Positions 1-5,996 of a stretch of 7,973 nt of DNA are shown piece after piece. Under the pieces are notes generated by a model that saw only the letters and a list, made by a program, of their open reading frames with translations, was not told the origin of the DNA and did not search any database. Position 1 is the stretch's first letter. Each line of letters begins with the position of its first letter. Origin of the DNA: Desulfobulbus sp. (lineage in GTDB: Bacteria; Desulfobacterota; Desulfobulbia; Desulfobulbales; Desulfobulbaceae); the NCBI GenBank assembly GCA_030602145.1, contig JAUWAH010000094.1, forward strand, positions 1 through 7,973. The letters are read 5' to 3'. A program made the position numbers and the translations under genes.

Positions 1-1564
1 GCCCGTGACCATAGAAGGGTTGACCAGCGGCCGGACCACCCGCGGTCATCGTTTCATGGCACCGGCCGAAGCTGTGGTGACAGGCGCGGCAACCTATCTC
101 TCAACTCTTGCCGAACGGTTCGTCATTGCCGATCCGGAGGAACGTAAAGCCAAGGTGGTGGCCGAGGTACGGCGGGCGGTCAGCGAAGGGGCTGGGGTGG
201 CCGGTGCCCAGGCGGTAATTCAGGAAGGCTTGCTGGACACGGTGACCAATCTGGTCGAATACCCCTGCGCCATCTGCGGCCGGTTCGATCCGAAATTCCT
301 GCAACTGCCCGAGGAGACCCTGGTCACCTCGATGCGGGAGCATCAGAAATATTTTCCCGTCATGGGACCGGACGGCAAACTGCTGCCCCTGTTCGTGGCC
401 GTCAACAACACCAGGGTCAAGGATGATGCCCTGACCGCCAGCGGCCACGAGCGCGTGCTTCGGGCCCGGCTCGAGGATGGGTTGTTCTTTTTCAAGGAAG
501 ACCGGAAGCGGCCGCTCGTCGACCGCTGTCCTGAACTGCACGGCATCGTCTTCCAGAACAAGTTGGGCACCATGGAGGCCAAGAGCGAGCGTATAAAAAG
601 ACTCGCCGGCCTGTTGGCCTCCCGCATAGCGCCGGAACTTCGCGAGGACGTCCTTCGCGCCGCCGAACTGGCCAAGGCCGACCTGCTGACCGCCATGGTC
701 GGGGAGTTCCCCTCGCTGCAAGGCATCATGGGCCGGGTGTACGCCCTGCACGACGGCGAACGCCCAGCCGTCGCCCAGGCCATCGAGGAACATTATCTGC
801 CGTTGCGCGCCGGTGGCGAGGTGCCCCGCTCCCTGGTCGGCGCTCTGGTCGGCCTCGCCGATCGTTTGGATACCCTGGTGGGTTGTTTCGCCATCGGCGA
901 AAAACCGACCGGCAACAAGGATGCCTTCGGGCTCAGGCGACAGGCCATCGGGCTGATCAGCATCCTCCGGGGGCTGAACATTTCGCTGTCTCTCAAGGAG
1001 GCCGTCGACGCCGCTCTGGCCGGATATGCAACCCTTGTTGAAGCCCAGCCAGAGGTGGTTTCCGAGGTGCTCCAGTTCATTCGGCTCCGTTTTGAAAACG
1101 AGCAGATCGCCTTCGGTCTGCCCCTGGAACTGGTGGAGGCAGCCACCACGGTCGACTTTGACGATCCGACGGACTGCCTGGCGCGGATCGAGGCGCTCAA
1201 CCAGATGCGGGGTCAGGAGAATTTTTCAGTGTTGGCCGGGGCCTTCAAGCGCATCCACAATATTGTCAAGGACAACAAGGACACGGCGATCGATCAGAGC
1301 CTGCTTGCCGAACCGGCCGAGCGAGACCTCCATGACGCCCTGGTCGCTGCCCGGGAAAAGGTCCTGCCGTTGCTGGACAGGCGTGCCTATCATCCGGCCC
1401 TGTTGGCCCTGCTCGAGATCAAGGAGCCGGTGGACCGCTTTTTTGACACCGTCATGGTCATGGCTGAGGATGAAGCGATTCGCCGCAACCGGCTCAATCT
1501 GCTCACCGCCCTGGGAGAGCTGGTTCGACGTGTCGGTGACATCTCCAGGATGCACGCCGACTAA
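1..1564 (+). CDS. glyS: Glycyl-tRNA synthetase beta subunit, 5'-truncated by the window edge
   Basis: This is the beta chain of the alpha2-beta2 bacterial glycyl-tRNA synthetase, which charges tRNA-Gly in the cytoplasm; the beta chain carries most of the tRNA recognition. The reading frame is open to base 2, so the GTG at 5 is an internal valine and not a start. About 520 residues are present out of the roughly 690 usual for the family, so about 170 N-terminal residues lie outside. Recognisable family blocks are an opening TRGHRF motif (nt about 38-55), the HQKYFPV motif (341-361), and the HD-like segment with LADRLDTLVG and then PTGNKDAFGLRR (about 855-942). The C-terminal DALR-type anticodon-binding region has the typical VDRFFDTVMVMA and NRLNLL blocks (about 1430-1505). 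It ends with TAA at 1562-1564. glyQ, usually just upstream, would be expected to the left. A strong terminator follows 52 nt later. Identification is very secure; no odd features were seen. Confidence 0.97.
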   Translation, partial: PVTIEGLTSGRTTRGHRFMAPAEAVVTGAATYLSTLAERFVIADPEERKAKVVAEVRRAVSEGAGVAGAQAVIQEGLLDTVTNLVEYPCAICGRFDPKFLQLPEETLVTSMREHQKYFPVMGPDGKLLPLFVAVNNTRVKDDALTASGHERVLRARLEDGLFFFKEDRKRPLVDRCPELHGIVFQNKLGTMEAKSERIKRLAGLLASRIAPELREDVLRAAELAKADLLTAMVGEFPSLQGIMGRVYALHDGERPAVAQAIEEHYLPLRAGGEVPRSLVGALVGLADRLDTLVGCFAIGEKPTGNKDAFGLRRQAIGLISILRGLNISLSLKEAVDAALAGYATLVEAQPEVVSEVLQFIRLRFENEQIAFGLPLELVEAATTVDFDDPTDCLARIEALNQMRGQENFSVLAGAFKRIHNIVKDNKDTAIDQSLLAEPAERDLHDALVAAREKVLPLLDRRAYHPALLALLEIKEPVDRFFDTVMVMAEDEAIRRNRLNLLTALGELVRRVGDISRMHAD

Positions 1565-1616
1565 CGAACGGAAACTGCGCGTTGTTCGATACATCGTTGT
1601 CCGCCTGCATGGGGAC

Positions 1617-1656
1617 AAAAAAGGCTGTCCCGATGAGGGACAGCCTTTTTTTTTTT
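1617..1656. terminator. Bidirectional Rho-independent terminator between glyS and the cytochrome gene
   Basis: A perfect 11-bp inverted repeat (1621-1631 pairing with 1637-1647) encloses a 5-nt loop. The right arm runs into an 11-T tract (1646-1656), giving a canonical terminator for glyS. The left arm is preceded by six A (1617-1622), which read as a U tract on the opposite strand, so the same hairpin also terminates the minus-strand cytochrome transcript. Further A-T pairs can extend the stem. The two genes converge here, with stop codons at 1564 (+) and 1670 (-), which fits a shared terminator. Confidence 0.95.
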
Positions 1657-1669
1657 CGGAAAAGAAAGA

Positions 1670-2065
1670 TTATTTCTTATGACATACCGTACATTTGACC
1701 AGTTCGGAGTTGTTCTTCCGGTGGCAACCCTGGCAGAGGGTGTGGGCGGCGTTTTTGAAGGTCGAGAGTTTTTCCGGCATCCCCGCCTTGCTGTTGTGGC
1801 AGGATTCGCATTTTTCCACCTTTAATCCCTCAAAATAGGAAAGCCGCTTGCCCTCGGCCGTCTTCCCGTGGTGACAGGTTTTGCACTCCAACCGCACCTG
1901 ATGGGCGCCATGGGGGAAATAGGCCGGTCTTGGTGGCTTGGCGGTGTCAATGGTCGACTCGAGGATGAGTTCCGAAGCACCCCTTTCGCCGCCGGTTGCT
2001 TTGCCCAGGGAGCAAGGTGCACAACAAAATGCCAAAAAAACGCCGCAAATCAGCGTTTTTCTCAT
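1670..2065 (-). CDS. Secreted tetraheme class III-type cytochrome c (cytochrome c3/c7-like), 131 aa
   Basis: This is a small periplasmic electron-transfer protein. The N-terminus (MRKTLICGVFLAFCCAPCSL) looks like a Sec signal peptide, with cleavage probably near residues 21-23. The mature part has four CXXCH haem-attachment motifs at residues 61-65, 86-90, 111-115 and 125-129. It has exactly four further histidines (52, 55, 66, 108) that could serve as distal ligands, so four bis-histidine haems are possible. All eight cysteines of the mature chain lie in the motifs. The arrangement resembles cytochrome c3, but all four motifs are CX2CH; classical Desulfovibrio c3 has two CX4CH sites. I chose the ATG at 2065 because a strong GAGGAGGT ribosome site precedes it and the signal peptide starts there. 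An upstream in-frame ATG at 2185 would add 40 non-signal-like residues. The System II maturation genes ccsA and resB lie just upstream on the same strand. The redox partner is unknown. Confidence 0.88.
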   Translation of the reverse strand: MRKTLICGVFLAFCCAPCSLGKATGGERGASELILESTIDTAKPPRPAYFPHGAHQVRLECKTCHHGKTAEGKRLSYFEGLKVEKCESCHNSKAGMPEKLSTFKNAAHTLCQGCHRKNNSELVKCTVCHKK

Positions 2066-2070
2066 GATAA

Positions 2071-2078
2071 ACCTCCTC
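2071..2078 (-). promoter_or_regulatory. Strong ribosome-binding site that fixes the cytochrome start
   Basis: The minus strand reads GAGGAGGT, with AGGAGG ending 6 nt before the ATG at 2065. This near-perfect Shine-Dalgarno sequence decides in favour of the 131-residue start over the ATG at 2185, which has no comparable site. It is clearly stronger than the ribosome sites seen before ccsA, resB or the Fe-S subunit, consistent with an abundant cytochrome. Confidence 0.9.
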
Positions 2079-2166
2079 GGTTCACCGTGTTGGGAACAAC
2101 AGGAATACATCCTGAATTCATGAGTATTCATCCGGGCCTCCCAAAAAGGACACACGGATGAAGCCG

Positions 2167-2204
2167 CAAAGGGGGCCTTTGTCATGATGGCTCAGGTTGA
2201 GCCA
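2167..2204 (-). other. Two short perfect hairpins in the cytochrome leader
   Basis: Two adjacent inverted repeats lie between the candidate promoter and the cytochrome start. One is CAAAGG-GGG-CCTTTG (2167-2181, 6 bp). The other is TGGCTCA-GGT-TGAGCCA (2188-2204, 7 bp). On the minus strand they would sit about 100-140 nt before the start codon. Neither is followed directly by a U tract, so they do not look like terminators for ccsA. They could be RNA structure in the 5' leader or operator half-sites; the sequence alone does not decide. No known riboswitch class is matched convincingly. Confidence 0.3.
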
Positions 2205-2266
2205 CGGGCGTCCCACACAAGCGTGCCGTCGTCTCACGGATCAGGTACGTGATAAATCTTGGATTG

Positions 2267-2296
2267 GGTATAGCGTGGTGACCGATCTCTTGTCAA
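2267..2296 (-). promoter_or_regulatory. Candidate sigma-70 promoter for the tetraheme cytochrome gene
   Basis: The minus strand has a perfect TTGACA -35 box (2296-2291), an 18-nt spacer, and TATACC (2272-2267) as a -10 box matching four of six consensus positions. Transcription would start near 2260 and leave a leader of about 195 nt before the cytochrome ATG. The site is 60-90 nt past the ccsA stop codon, so the cytochrome could be expressed independently of the ccs genes. It is a consensus match only. Confidence 0.45.
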
Positions 2297-2358
2297 GGTG
2301 GCTGATGGGATAGACAGAGAATCTTTGTTCTGTACCGCCGGTGCTGCCTCCCCTAGGC

Positions 2359-3201
2359 CTATCCGTCGCTGTGGAGTCCGGAGAGGAGATAGTTCACCCC
2401 GAAATAGGTGAAGAGCACGACAAAGAAGCCGAGGATGGCCAGCCAGGCTATCCGGCGGCCGCGCCACCCCCGGGTGAAGCGGGCATGCAGGATCAGGGCG
2501 TAGAGGAACCAGGTGATGATCGACCAGGTTTCCTTGGGATCCCAGCTCCAGTAGGTTCCCCAGGCTTCATTGGCCCAAACGGCGCCGGTGATGATTCCGC
2601 CTGAAAACCACAGGAAGCCGAAGATGATGGTGCGGTGAATCAGGTCGTCGATCACCTTCAGCTCGGGGAGCGAACCGGTTATTCCGTGTGTGCCTTCCCT
2701 GTCGCCGGCCGATTCCTTGAGCAGGTACATGACCCCGAGGCCGGTGGCCACGATAAAAGCGGCATAGCCGATGAAGCAGGTGACCACGTGGGCGATCAGC
2801 CAGTTGGATTGAAGGGCCGGAATAAGCGGACTGATCTGGCTGTCCATCCGGTCGGAAAAGGAGGCGTAGGCCATGGCCACGGCCGCAAAGGGCATGACAA
2901 AGGCGCCCACGATTCTCACCTTGAACCGAAATTCCAAAGCCAGATAGACTAGGGTGATGCACCAGGCGAAAAACACCAGGGATTCGTACATGTTGGTCAG
3001 TGGCGCACGCCCGATGCCGATCTGGTAGGATTCGTACCAGCGCAGGCCAAGGGCAGCGGTGTGGACGGCGGCGCCGGCGGCGGCAAGCAGCATGCCCAGC
3101 CGGCCGATGCCTTTGCCCTTGAAGAGCAGTAGGCCGAGATAACAGGCGGTGGCCAGGAGATAGGCCAACATGGTTATACCGAAAAGCAGTGAGCTGTCCA
3201 T
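2359..3201 (-). CDS. ccsA: System II cytochrome c maturation protein, CcsA/ResC type (WWD haem handler; also annotated as CcsB)
   Basis: This integral membrane protein works with ResB/Ccs1 to carry haem across the cytoplasmic membrane and attach it to CXXCH motifs of exported apocytochromes. The 280 residues contain about eight hydrophobic segments (roughly 5-26, 36-53, 72-90, 97-115, 134-160, 190-208, 223-240, 250-272). The diagnostic tryptophan-rich WWD loop is at 209-226, containing WGTYWSWDPKETW. Histidines expected to ligate haem are His138 (in WLIAHV) and His276 (in SGLHS), flanking the WWD loop, and His239 (in LHAR) within a membrane segment; their spacing fits the family. Names conflict: this is CcsA in the chloroplast/Helicobacter scheme and ResC in Bacillus, while the TIGR03144 model calls it CcsB. 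The gene follows resB by 48 nt with no terminator between, so the two are very likely co-transcribed. The ribosome site is weak. Confidence 0.94.
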   Translation of the reverse strand: MDSSLLFGITMLAYLLATACYLGLLLFKGKGIGRLGMLLAAAGAAVHTAALGLRWYESYQIGIGRAPLTNMYESLVFFAWCITLVYLALEFRFKVRIVGAFVMPFAAVAMAYASFSDRMDSQISPLIPALQSNWLIAHVVTCFIGYAAFIVATGLGVMYLLKESAGDREGTHGITGSLPELKVIDDLIHRTIIFGFLWFSGGIITGAVWANEAWGTYWSWDPKETWSIITWFLYALILHARFTRGWRGRRIAWLAILGFFVVLFTYFGVNYLLSGLHSDG

Positions 3202-3249
3202 AGTCTGTCCGGTGGTGGCGATAAATGTGAGAATGGGTCTTGTTTGCAG

Positions 3250-4602
3250 TTAAATCTCTAACGCTTTGCGCAACTCTTCGAAAGTTTTTTCGAACCCGCC
3301 TTTGTTTTTATTGGCATCGCCGGCAAGAAGGAGGCGGCTGCCCTGTTCCGAGGGAGTGACAAAGACAAAGAGCCTGCGGTGGGAAAGGAAGAAGGCGATC
3401 GACAACCCGATCAGCATGAGCAGGCAACCGCCGTACACCAACCAAACCCCCGGGTCCCTGGTCGCCTGCAATCCGGTGGCATACATTTGGCGGATGGTCA
3501 GCAGGTAGGTTCCCGAAGGTCGCTCGATGACGGCCTCCTGATTGGGGTGCAGCCAGAAGACGGAGGGTTCGCCCTGATTGTCGGTCAACCAGATTTTCAG
3601 GCGCCTGGTCACTTCTCCCTGGGTTTCCCGATTGATGATGCCGTAGCTGATGCCTCCTTCCGGCCAGTCGACCTGCTTGGCCGCCTGGATAAGGGTGGCG
3701 GTCGTCAGGGCGGTTCCACGTTTCTGCAGTGAGACCCGGTACTGTTGATAGGGCTGATAACTTGACTGGTAGAATGTGACTCCCTTGTAGGTCAACGGTT
3801 GGTTGACCTCGATGGCGGTCTCTTGAACCGGTTGTCCGTTGTCGAGGATGGTCACCTCGGAACGGTAGGTTTTCGGCATGCCGTTGGCGTAATACTCAAT
3901 GGTGAACGAATCGCAGCGCAGAGCAAAGCCGAGATCGATACGCTCGCCGGTTTTGAAGGTGAGGATGTGATCGGTGCTCTCGCCCTCGGGCAGCATGATC
4001 GAACCCTTGAAGGCAAAACCAGGGTTGTTGAGGATCCGGCGGGCCACCGACGAGGAGCCGGCCAGGGCGCCGGCCAGGATGATCAGGATGGAACAGTGGA
4101 CCACATAGACGCCAAACCTGGTCCATCCACCCCGCTCGGCGAAGAAGAGGCGACCGTCTTGCTTGTCCACATGCCGGGGAGCCCAGCCCTTGTTCTTGAG
4201 GACGGAGTCCACTCGTTCCCAGGCTGCCGCCGGCGCGTCCGGCAGTATAACCTCACCGCGGATGGGAAACTTGGTCAGTTGCTCGGGTAAAACCTCCAGG
4301 CCGTCCCGGCGCAGGCTGCGGATGACCTGGGGTATTCGTTCGGCGCTGCAGACGACCAGATTGAGGGCAAAAAGGGCGAGCAGGCCGAGAAACCACCAGG
4401 AGTTGTACATGTCGGGAATGTCAAGAACCTGGAGGAGTTGAGCCGCTTTGTGGCCGTATCGTTCGACGTAGTAGGCCGGTTGATTGTTCTGCGGGATCAG
4501 GGTGCCGATGATTGAGGTGGAAGCCAGGAGAAAGAGGAGAAACAGCGCCAGTTGCACCGAGGCAAACAGGCTGATGATCGGATGTTTTGTGGTGGTGGTC
4601 AT
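3250..4602 (-). CDS. resB: ResB/Ccs1-family cytochrome c maturation protein
   Basis: This is the partner of CcsA in System II cytochrome c biogenesis; the ResB-CcsA pair forms the haem exporter and synthase at the outer face of the cytoplasmic membrane. The 450 residues show the family layout: two N-terminal membrane segments (about 14-36 and 68-86), a third at about 163-182, a large extracytoplasmic domain (about 185-385), and a last membrane segment (about 387-408) followed by a short cytoplasmic tail. Family-like blocks include IGTLIPQNN after the first segment, NQPLTYKGVTFYQSSY (267-282), and DPGVWLVYGG leading into the last segment. His169 in the third segment corresponds to the membrane histidine that ligates haem in this family, and is next to Cys170. 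The start ATG at 4602 has no good Shine-Dalgarno sequence. The CcdA and CcsX thiol-reduction proteins often linked to this pathway are not in the window. Confidence 0.94.
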   Translation of the reverse strand: MTTTTKHPIISLFASVQLALFLLFLLASTSIIGTLIPQNNQPAYYVERYGHKAAQLLQVLDIPDMYNSWWFLGLLALFALNLVVCSAERIPQVIRSLRRDGLEVLPEQLTKFPIRGEVILPDAPAAAWERVDSVLKNKGWAPRHVDKQDGRLFFAERGGWTRFGVYVVHCSILIILAGALAGSSSVARRILNNPGFAFKGSIMLPEGESTDHILTFKTGERIDLGFALRCDSFTIEYYANGMPKTYRSEVTILDNGQPVQETAIEVNQPLTYKGVTFYQSSYQPYQQYRVSLQKRGTALTTATLIQAAKQVDWPEGGISYGIINRETQGEVTRRLKIWLTDNQGEPSVFWLHPNQEAVIERPSGTYLLTIRQMYATGLQATRDPGVWLVYGGCLLMLIGLSIAFFLSHRRLFVFVTPSEQGSRLLLAGDANKNKGGFEKTFEELRKALEI

Positions 4603-4733
4603 GATGGGCTATCCGGGAGGGTTCCGGTTATTGTCGTCGGTGTTTGAGAGCATGGTAGCGGAGCACGGCCTCTTTCTTTAGCATGCAACCTTCCGCCTGG
4701 CAACCGGGAAAGGCGGTTGGCGGTTCTCGCCTG
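4603..4733. other. 131-nt gap between larA and resB without a clear promoter or terminator
   Basis: Both flanking genes read on the minus strand. The gap holds an imperfect stem (CCGCCT at 4693-4698 with AGGCGG at 4711-4716) with a 12-nt loop and no following U tract, so it is not a canonical terminator. I found no convincing sigma-70 or sigma-54 promoter before resB. The lactate genes and the ccs genes may therefore be read through, or resB may have a promoter of a type not recognised by eye. Confidence 0.4.
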
Positions 4734-5996
4734 TCACATTGTGGCGGCCAAAGTTTCGTCGAGGCAACGAACCAGCATGGAAGCGTTGGCAATAACCGCC
4801 ACCTCCGGTGCAGCTTTGGTCATGCAGGTTGCCTCGTCGAGACCGATGCGGCGGATACCGATGCGGCGGCAGATGTCGTCATCCAGGGCCGTGACCAGGG
4901 CAATGCGAATCCGTTCGGTTTTGACCATCATGGCCAGGGCCGTACCGCCGTTGCCGCTATAGTTGGTGGCGAGACGGGCGAAAGCCGCTGGCCTGCCACC
5001 CATGGCAAAGTACGGCAGAAAGGTGTCGGAGCCGATGCCGTCGCCGCATTCGGCCAACAGGATCAGGGTACCCCCGTCGCGGACAAAGGCGGAGGCGTTG
5101 TCGATGGCCTTGTGGCTCTGGATAAAATTGATGTCCTTGGGAAAACCGCCCGCCGAAGCGAGCACCAAGTCGTAGCGCTTGTCGGAGTTGACCCGAAAGC
5201 AGACGTCGTGCGCGGCGCAAGCGGCAAGAAAATCTTCATAACTGCGGCCAAAACGCAGGGCCGCCACCGCGCCTCGACTGTCGAGCAGGCCATGGATGGA
5301 TCGGTAGGGCGGCAGCAGTTGGTGGATTTCGGCCAGGTCTTCGGCCAGCGGATTGTCCTTGAGTCGGCCCGGGCGGCAGGCGCGGGCGAGGGTGGCGTCT
5401 TGTTGATCGAGAAAGAGGCGGTGATTGGCGTAGATCGCCTTCTGTTCACCCAGCCCTGGAAACAGAAGTTTGCGGCCGCCGCCGAATCCGGCGAAATAGT
5501 GGTGGGAGATGGCACCCACGGTGATGATCAGGCCGGCTCCAAGCAGATCTTCGCGCACCCGCACCGGGGTGGACCGACGGGTTTGGCCCAGTTCGACGAA
5601 TCGGGTCGGTTCGCTGCTGCGGTGGTGAATGAAAGGGTAGGCGGCATAGATCGGGCCGTAGGCGGCTTGTGATTCGGCCTCGCTCTGTCGAACATGATTG
5701 CCGTAGGCGATATAGAACAGGATCCTGGAACGATCCGCGCCGTGCTCCACAAGGGCTTCGATCAACCAGGACAGGATGGTGGGATAGTCGCAGAGCCGGG
5801 TTTTGTCGGCCACCACGATGGCGATGGGACCCGACGACGGCATTGGGTCGAGGAGTTGGTGGACCTCGGTGCGGAAGGAGGCGTGGCTGATCGAAACCAC
5901 CGGTTCGCGAACTTCGAGCAGGTCAGCATCGGTAGGAACCGTGCACGCAAGGTGGTCGCTGCCGTAGCGCAGGCTGATGGCGCGCAGATCGCTCAT
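4734..5996 (-). CDS. larA: LarA-family nickel-pincer-dependent racemase, probably lactate racemase
   Basis: LarA interconverts D- and L-lactate by hydride transfer on a nickel-pincer nucleotide (NPN) cofactor tethered to a lysine; other members of the family act on other 2-hydroxyacids. The 420-residue length is normal. Every key residue of Lactobacillus plantarum LarA that I could place has a counterpart at matching spacing: Asp64 and Arg67 in DKTR (for D72/R75), His101 in GNH (H108), His166 (H174), Lys176 in GGGRK (the tether, K184), His192 in ANH (the nickel ligand, H200), and Gln293 and Lys296 (Q295/K298). Tyr294 of that enzyme is replaced by Ile292 here. The ATG at 5996 overlaps the stop of the upstream Fe-S subunit gene (ATGA), implying translational coupling. 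Pairing with a GlcD/GlcF-like oxidase suggests lactate as substrate. The cofactor genes larB, larC and larE are not in the window. The family is sure; the substrate is inferred. Confidence 0.92.
   Translation of the reverse strand: MSDLRAISLRYGSDHLACTVPTDADLLEVREPVVSISHASFRTEVHQLLDPMPSSGPIAIVVADKTRLCDYPTILSWLIEALVEHGADRSRILFYIAYGNHVRQSEAESQAAYGPIYAAYPFIHHRSSEPTRFVELGQTRRSTPVRVREDLLGAGLIITVGAISHHYFAGFGGGRKLLFPGLGEQKAIYANHRLFLDQQDATLARACRPGRLKDNPLAEDLAEIHQLLPPYRSIHGLLDSRGAVAALRFGRSYEDFLAACAAHDVCFRVNSDKRYDLVLASAGGFPKDINFIQSHKAIDNASAFVRDGGTLILLAECGDGIGSDTFLPYFAMGGRPAAFARLATNYSGNGGTALAMMVKTERIRIALVTALDDDICRRIGIRRIGLDEATCMTKAAPEVAVIANASMLVRCLDETLAATM

Noticed and set aside
1026..1682. 218-residue plus-strand open frame overlapping the 3' end of glyS and the terminator
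   Set aside because: It is Arg/Ser/Trp-rich with no domain, runs through the terminator hairpin, and lies in another frame of the confidently identified glyS.
2007..2065. Lipoprotein signal in the cysteine-rich leader of the cytochrome (Cys7, 14, 15, 18)
   Set aside because: None of the cysteines has the needed small residue at -1 in a lipobox: Phe precedes Cys14, Cys precedes Cys15 and Pro precedes Cys18, while Cys7 is too early. An ordinary Sec signal is the better reading.
2066..2185. Longer cytochrome start at the ATG at 2185, adding 40 residues
   Set aside because: The extension is not signal-like and has no ribosome site. The ATG at 2065 has a near-perfect Shine-Dalgarno sequence and opens directly into a signal peptide.
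2160..2235. GEMM-like (cyclic dinucleotide) riboswitch before the cytochrome gene; the minus strand contains CACGC and GGGACGC fragments
   Set aside because: The tetraloop-receptor segment and the proper hairpin between the two fragments are missing, and the rest of the fold does not follow. Matching short fragments are probably chance; a covariance search would settle it.
4675..4710. Sigma-54-type promoter before resB (TTGC element on the minus strand)
   Set aside because: The GG and GC elements are not at the required spacing and the -24 element does not match.
4693..4716. Stem-loop after larA as a terminator
   Set aside because: The stem is only 6 bp with a 12-nt loop, and no U tract follows on the minus strand.
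4683..5672. 329-residue plus-strand open frame opposite larA
   Set aside because: It is antisense to a gene with clear family motifs, has low-complexity Gly/Ala/Val-rich composition, and has no recognisable domain. It is a GC-rich shadow.
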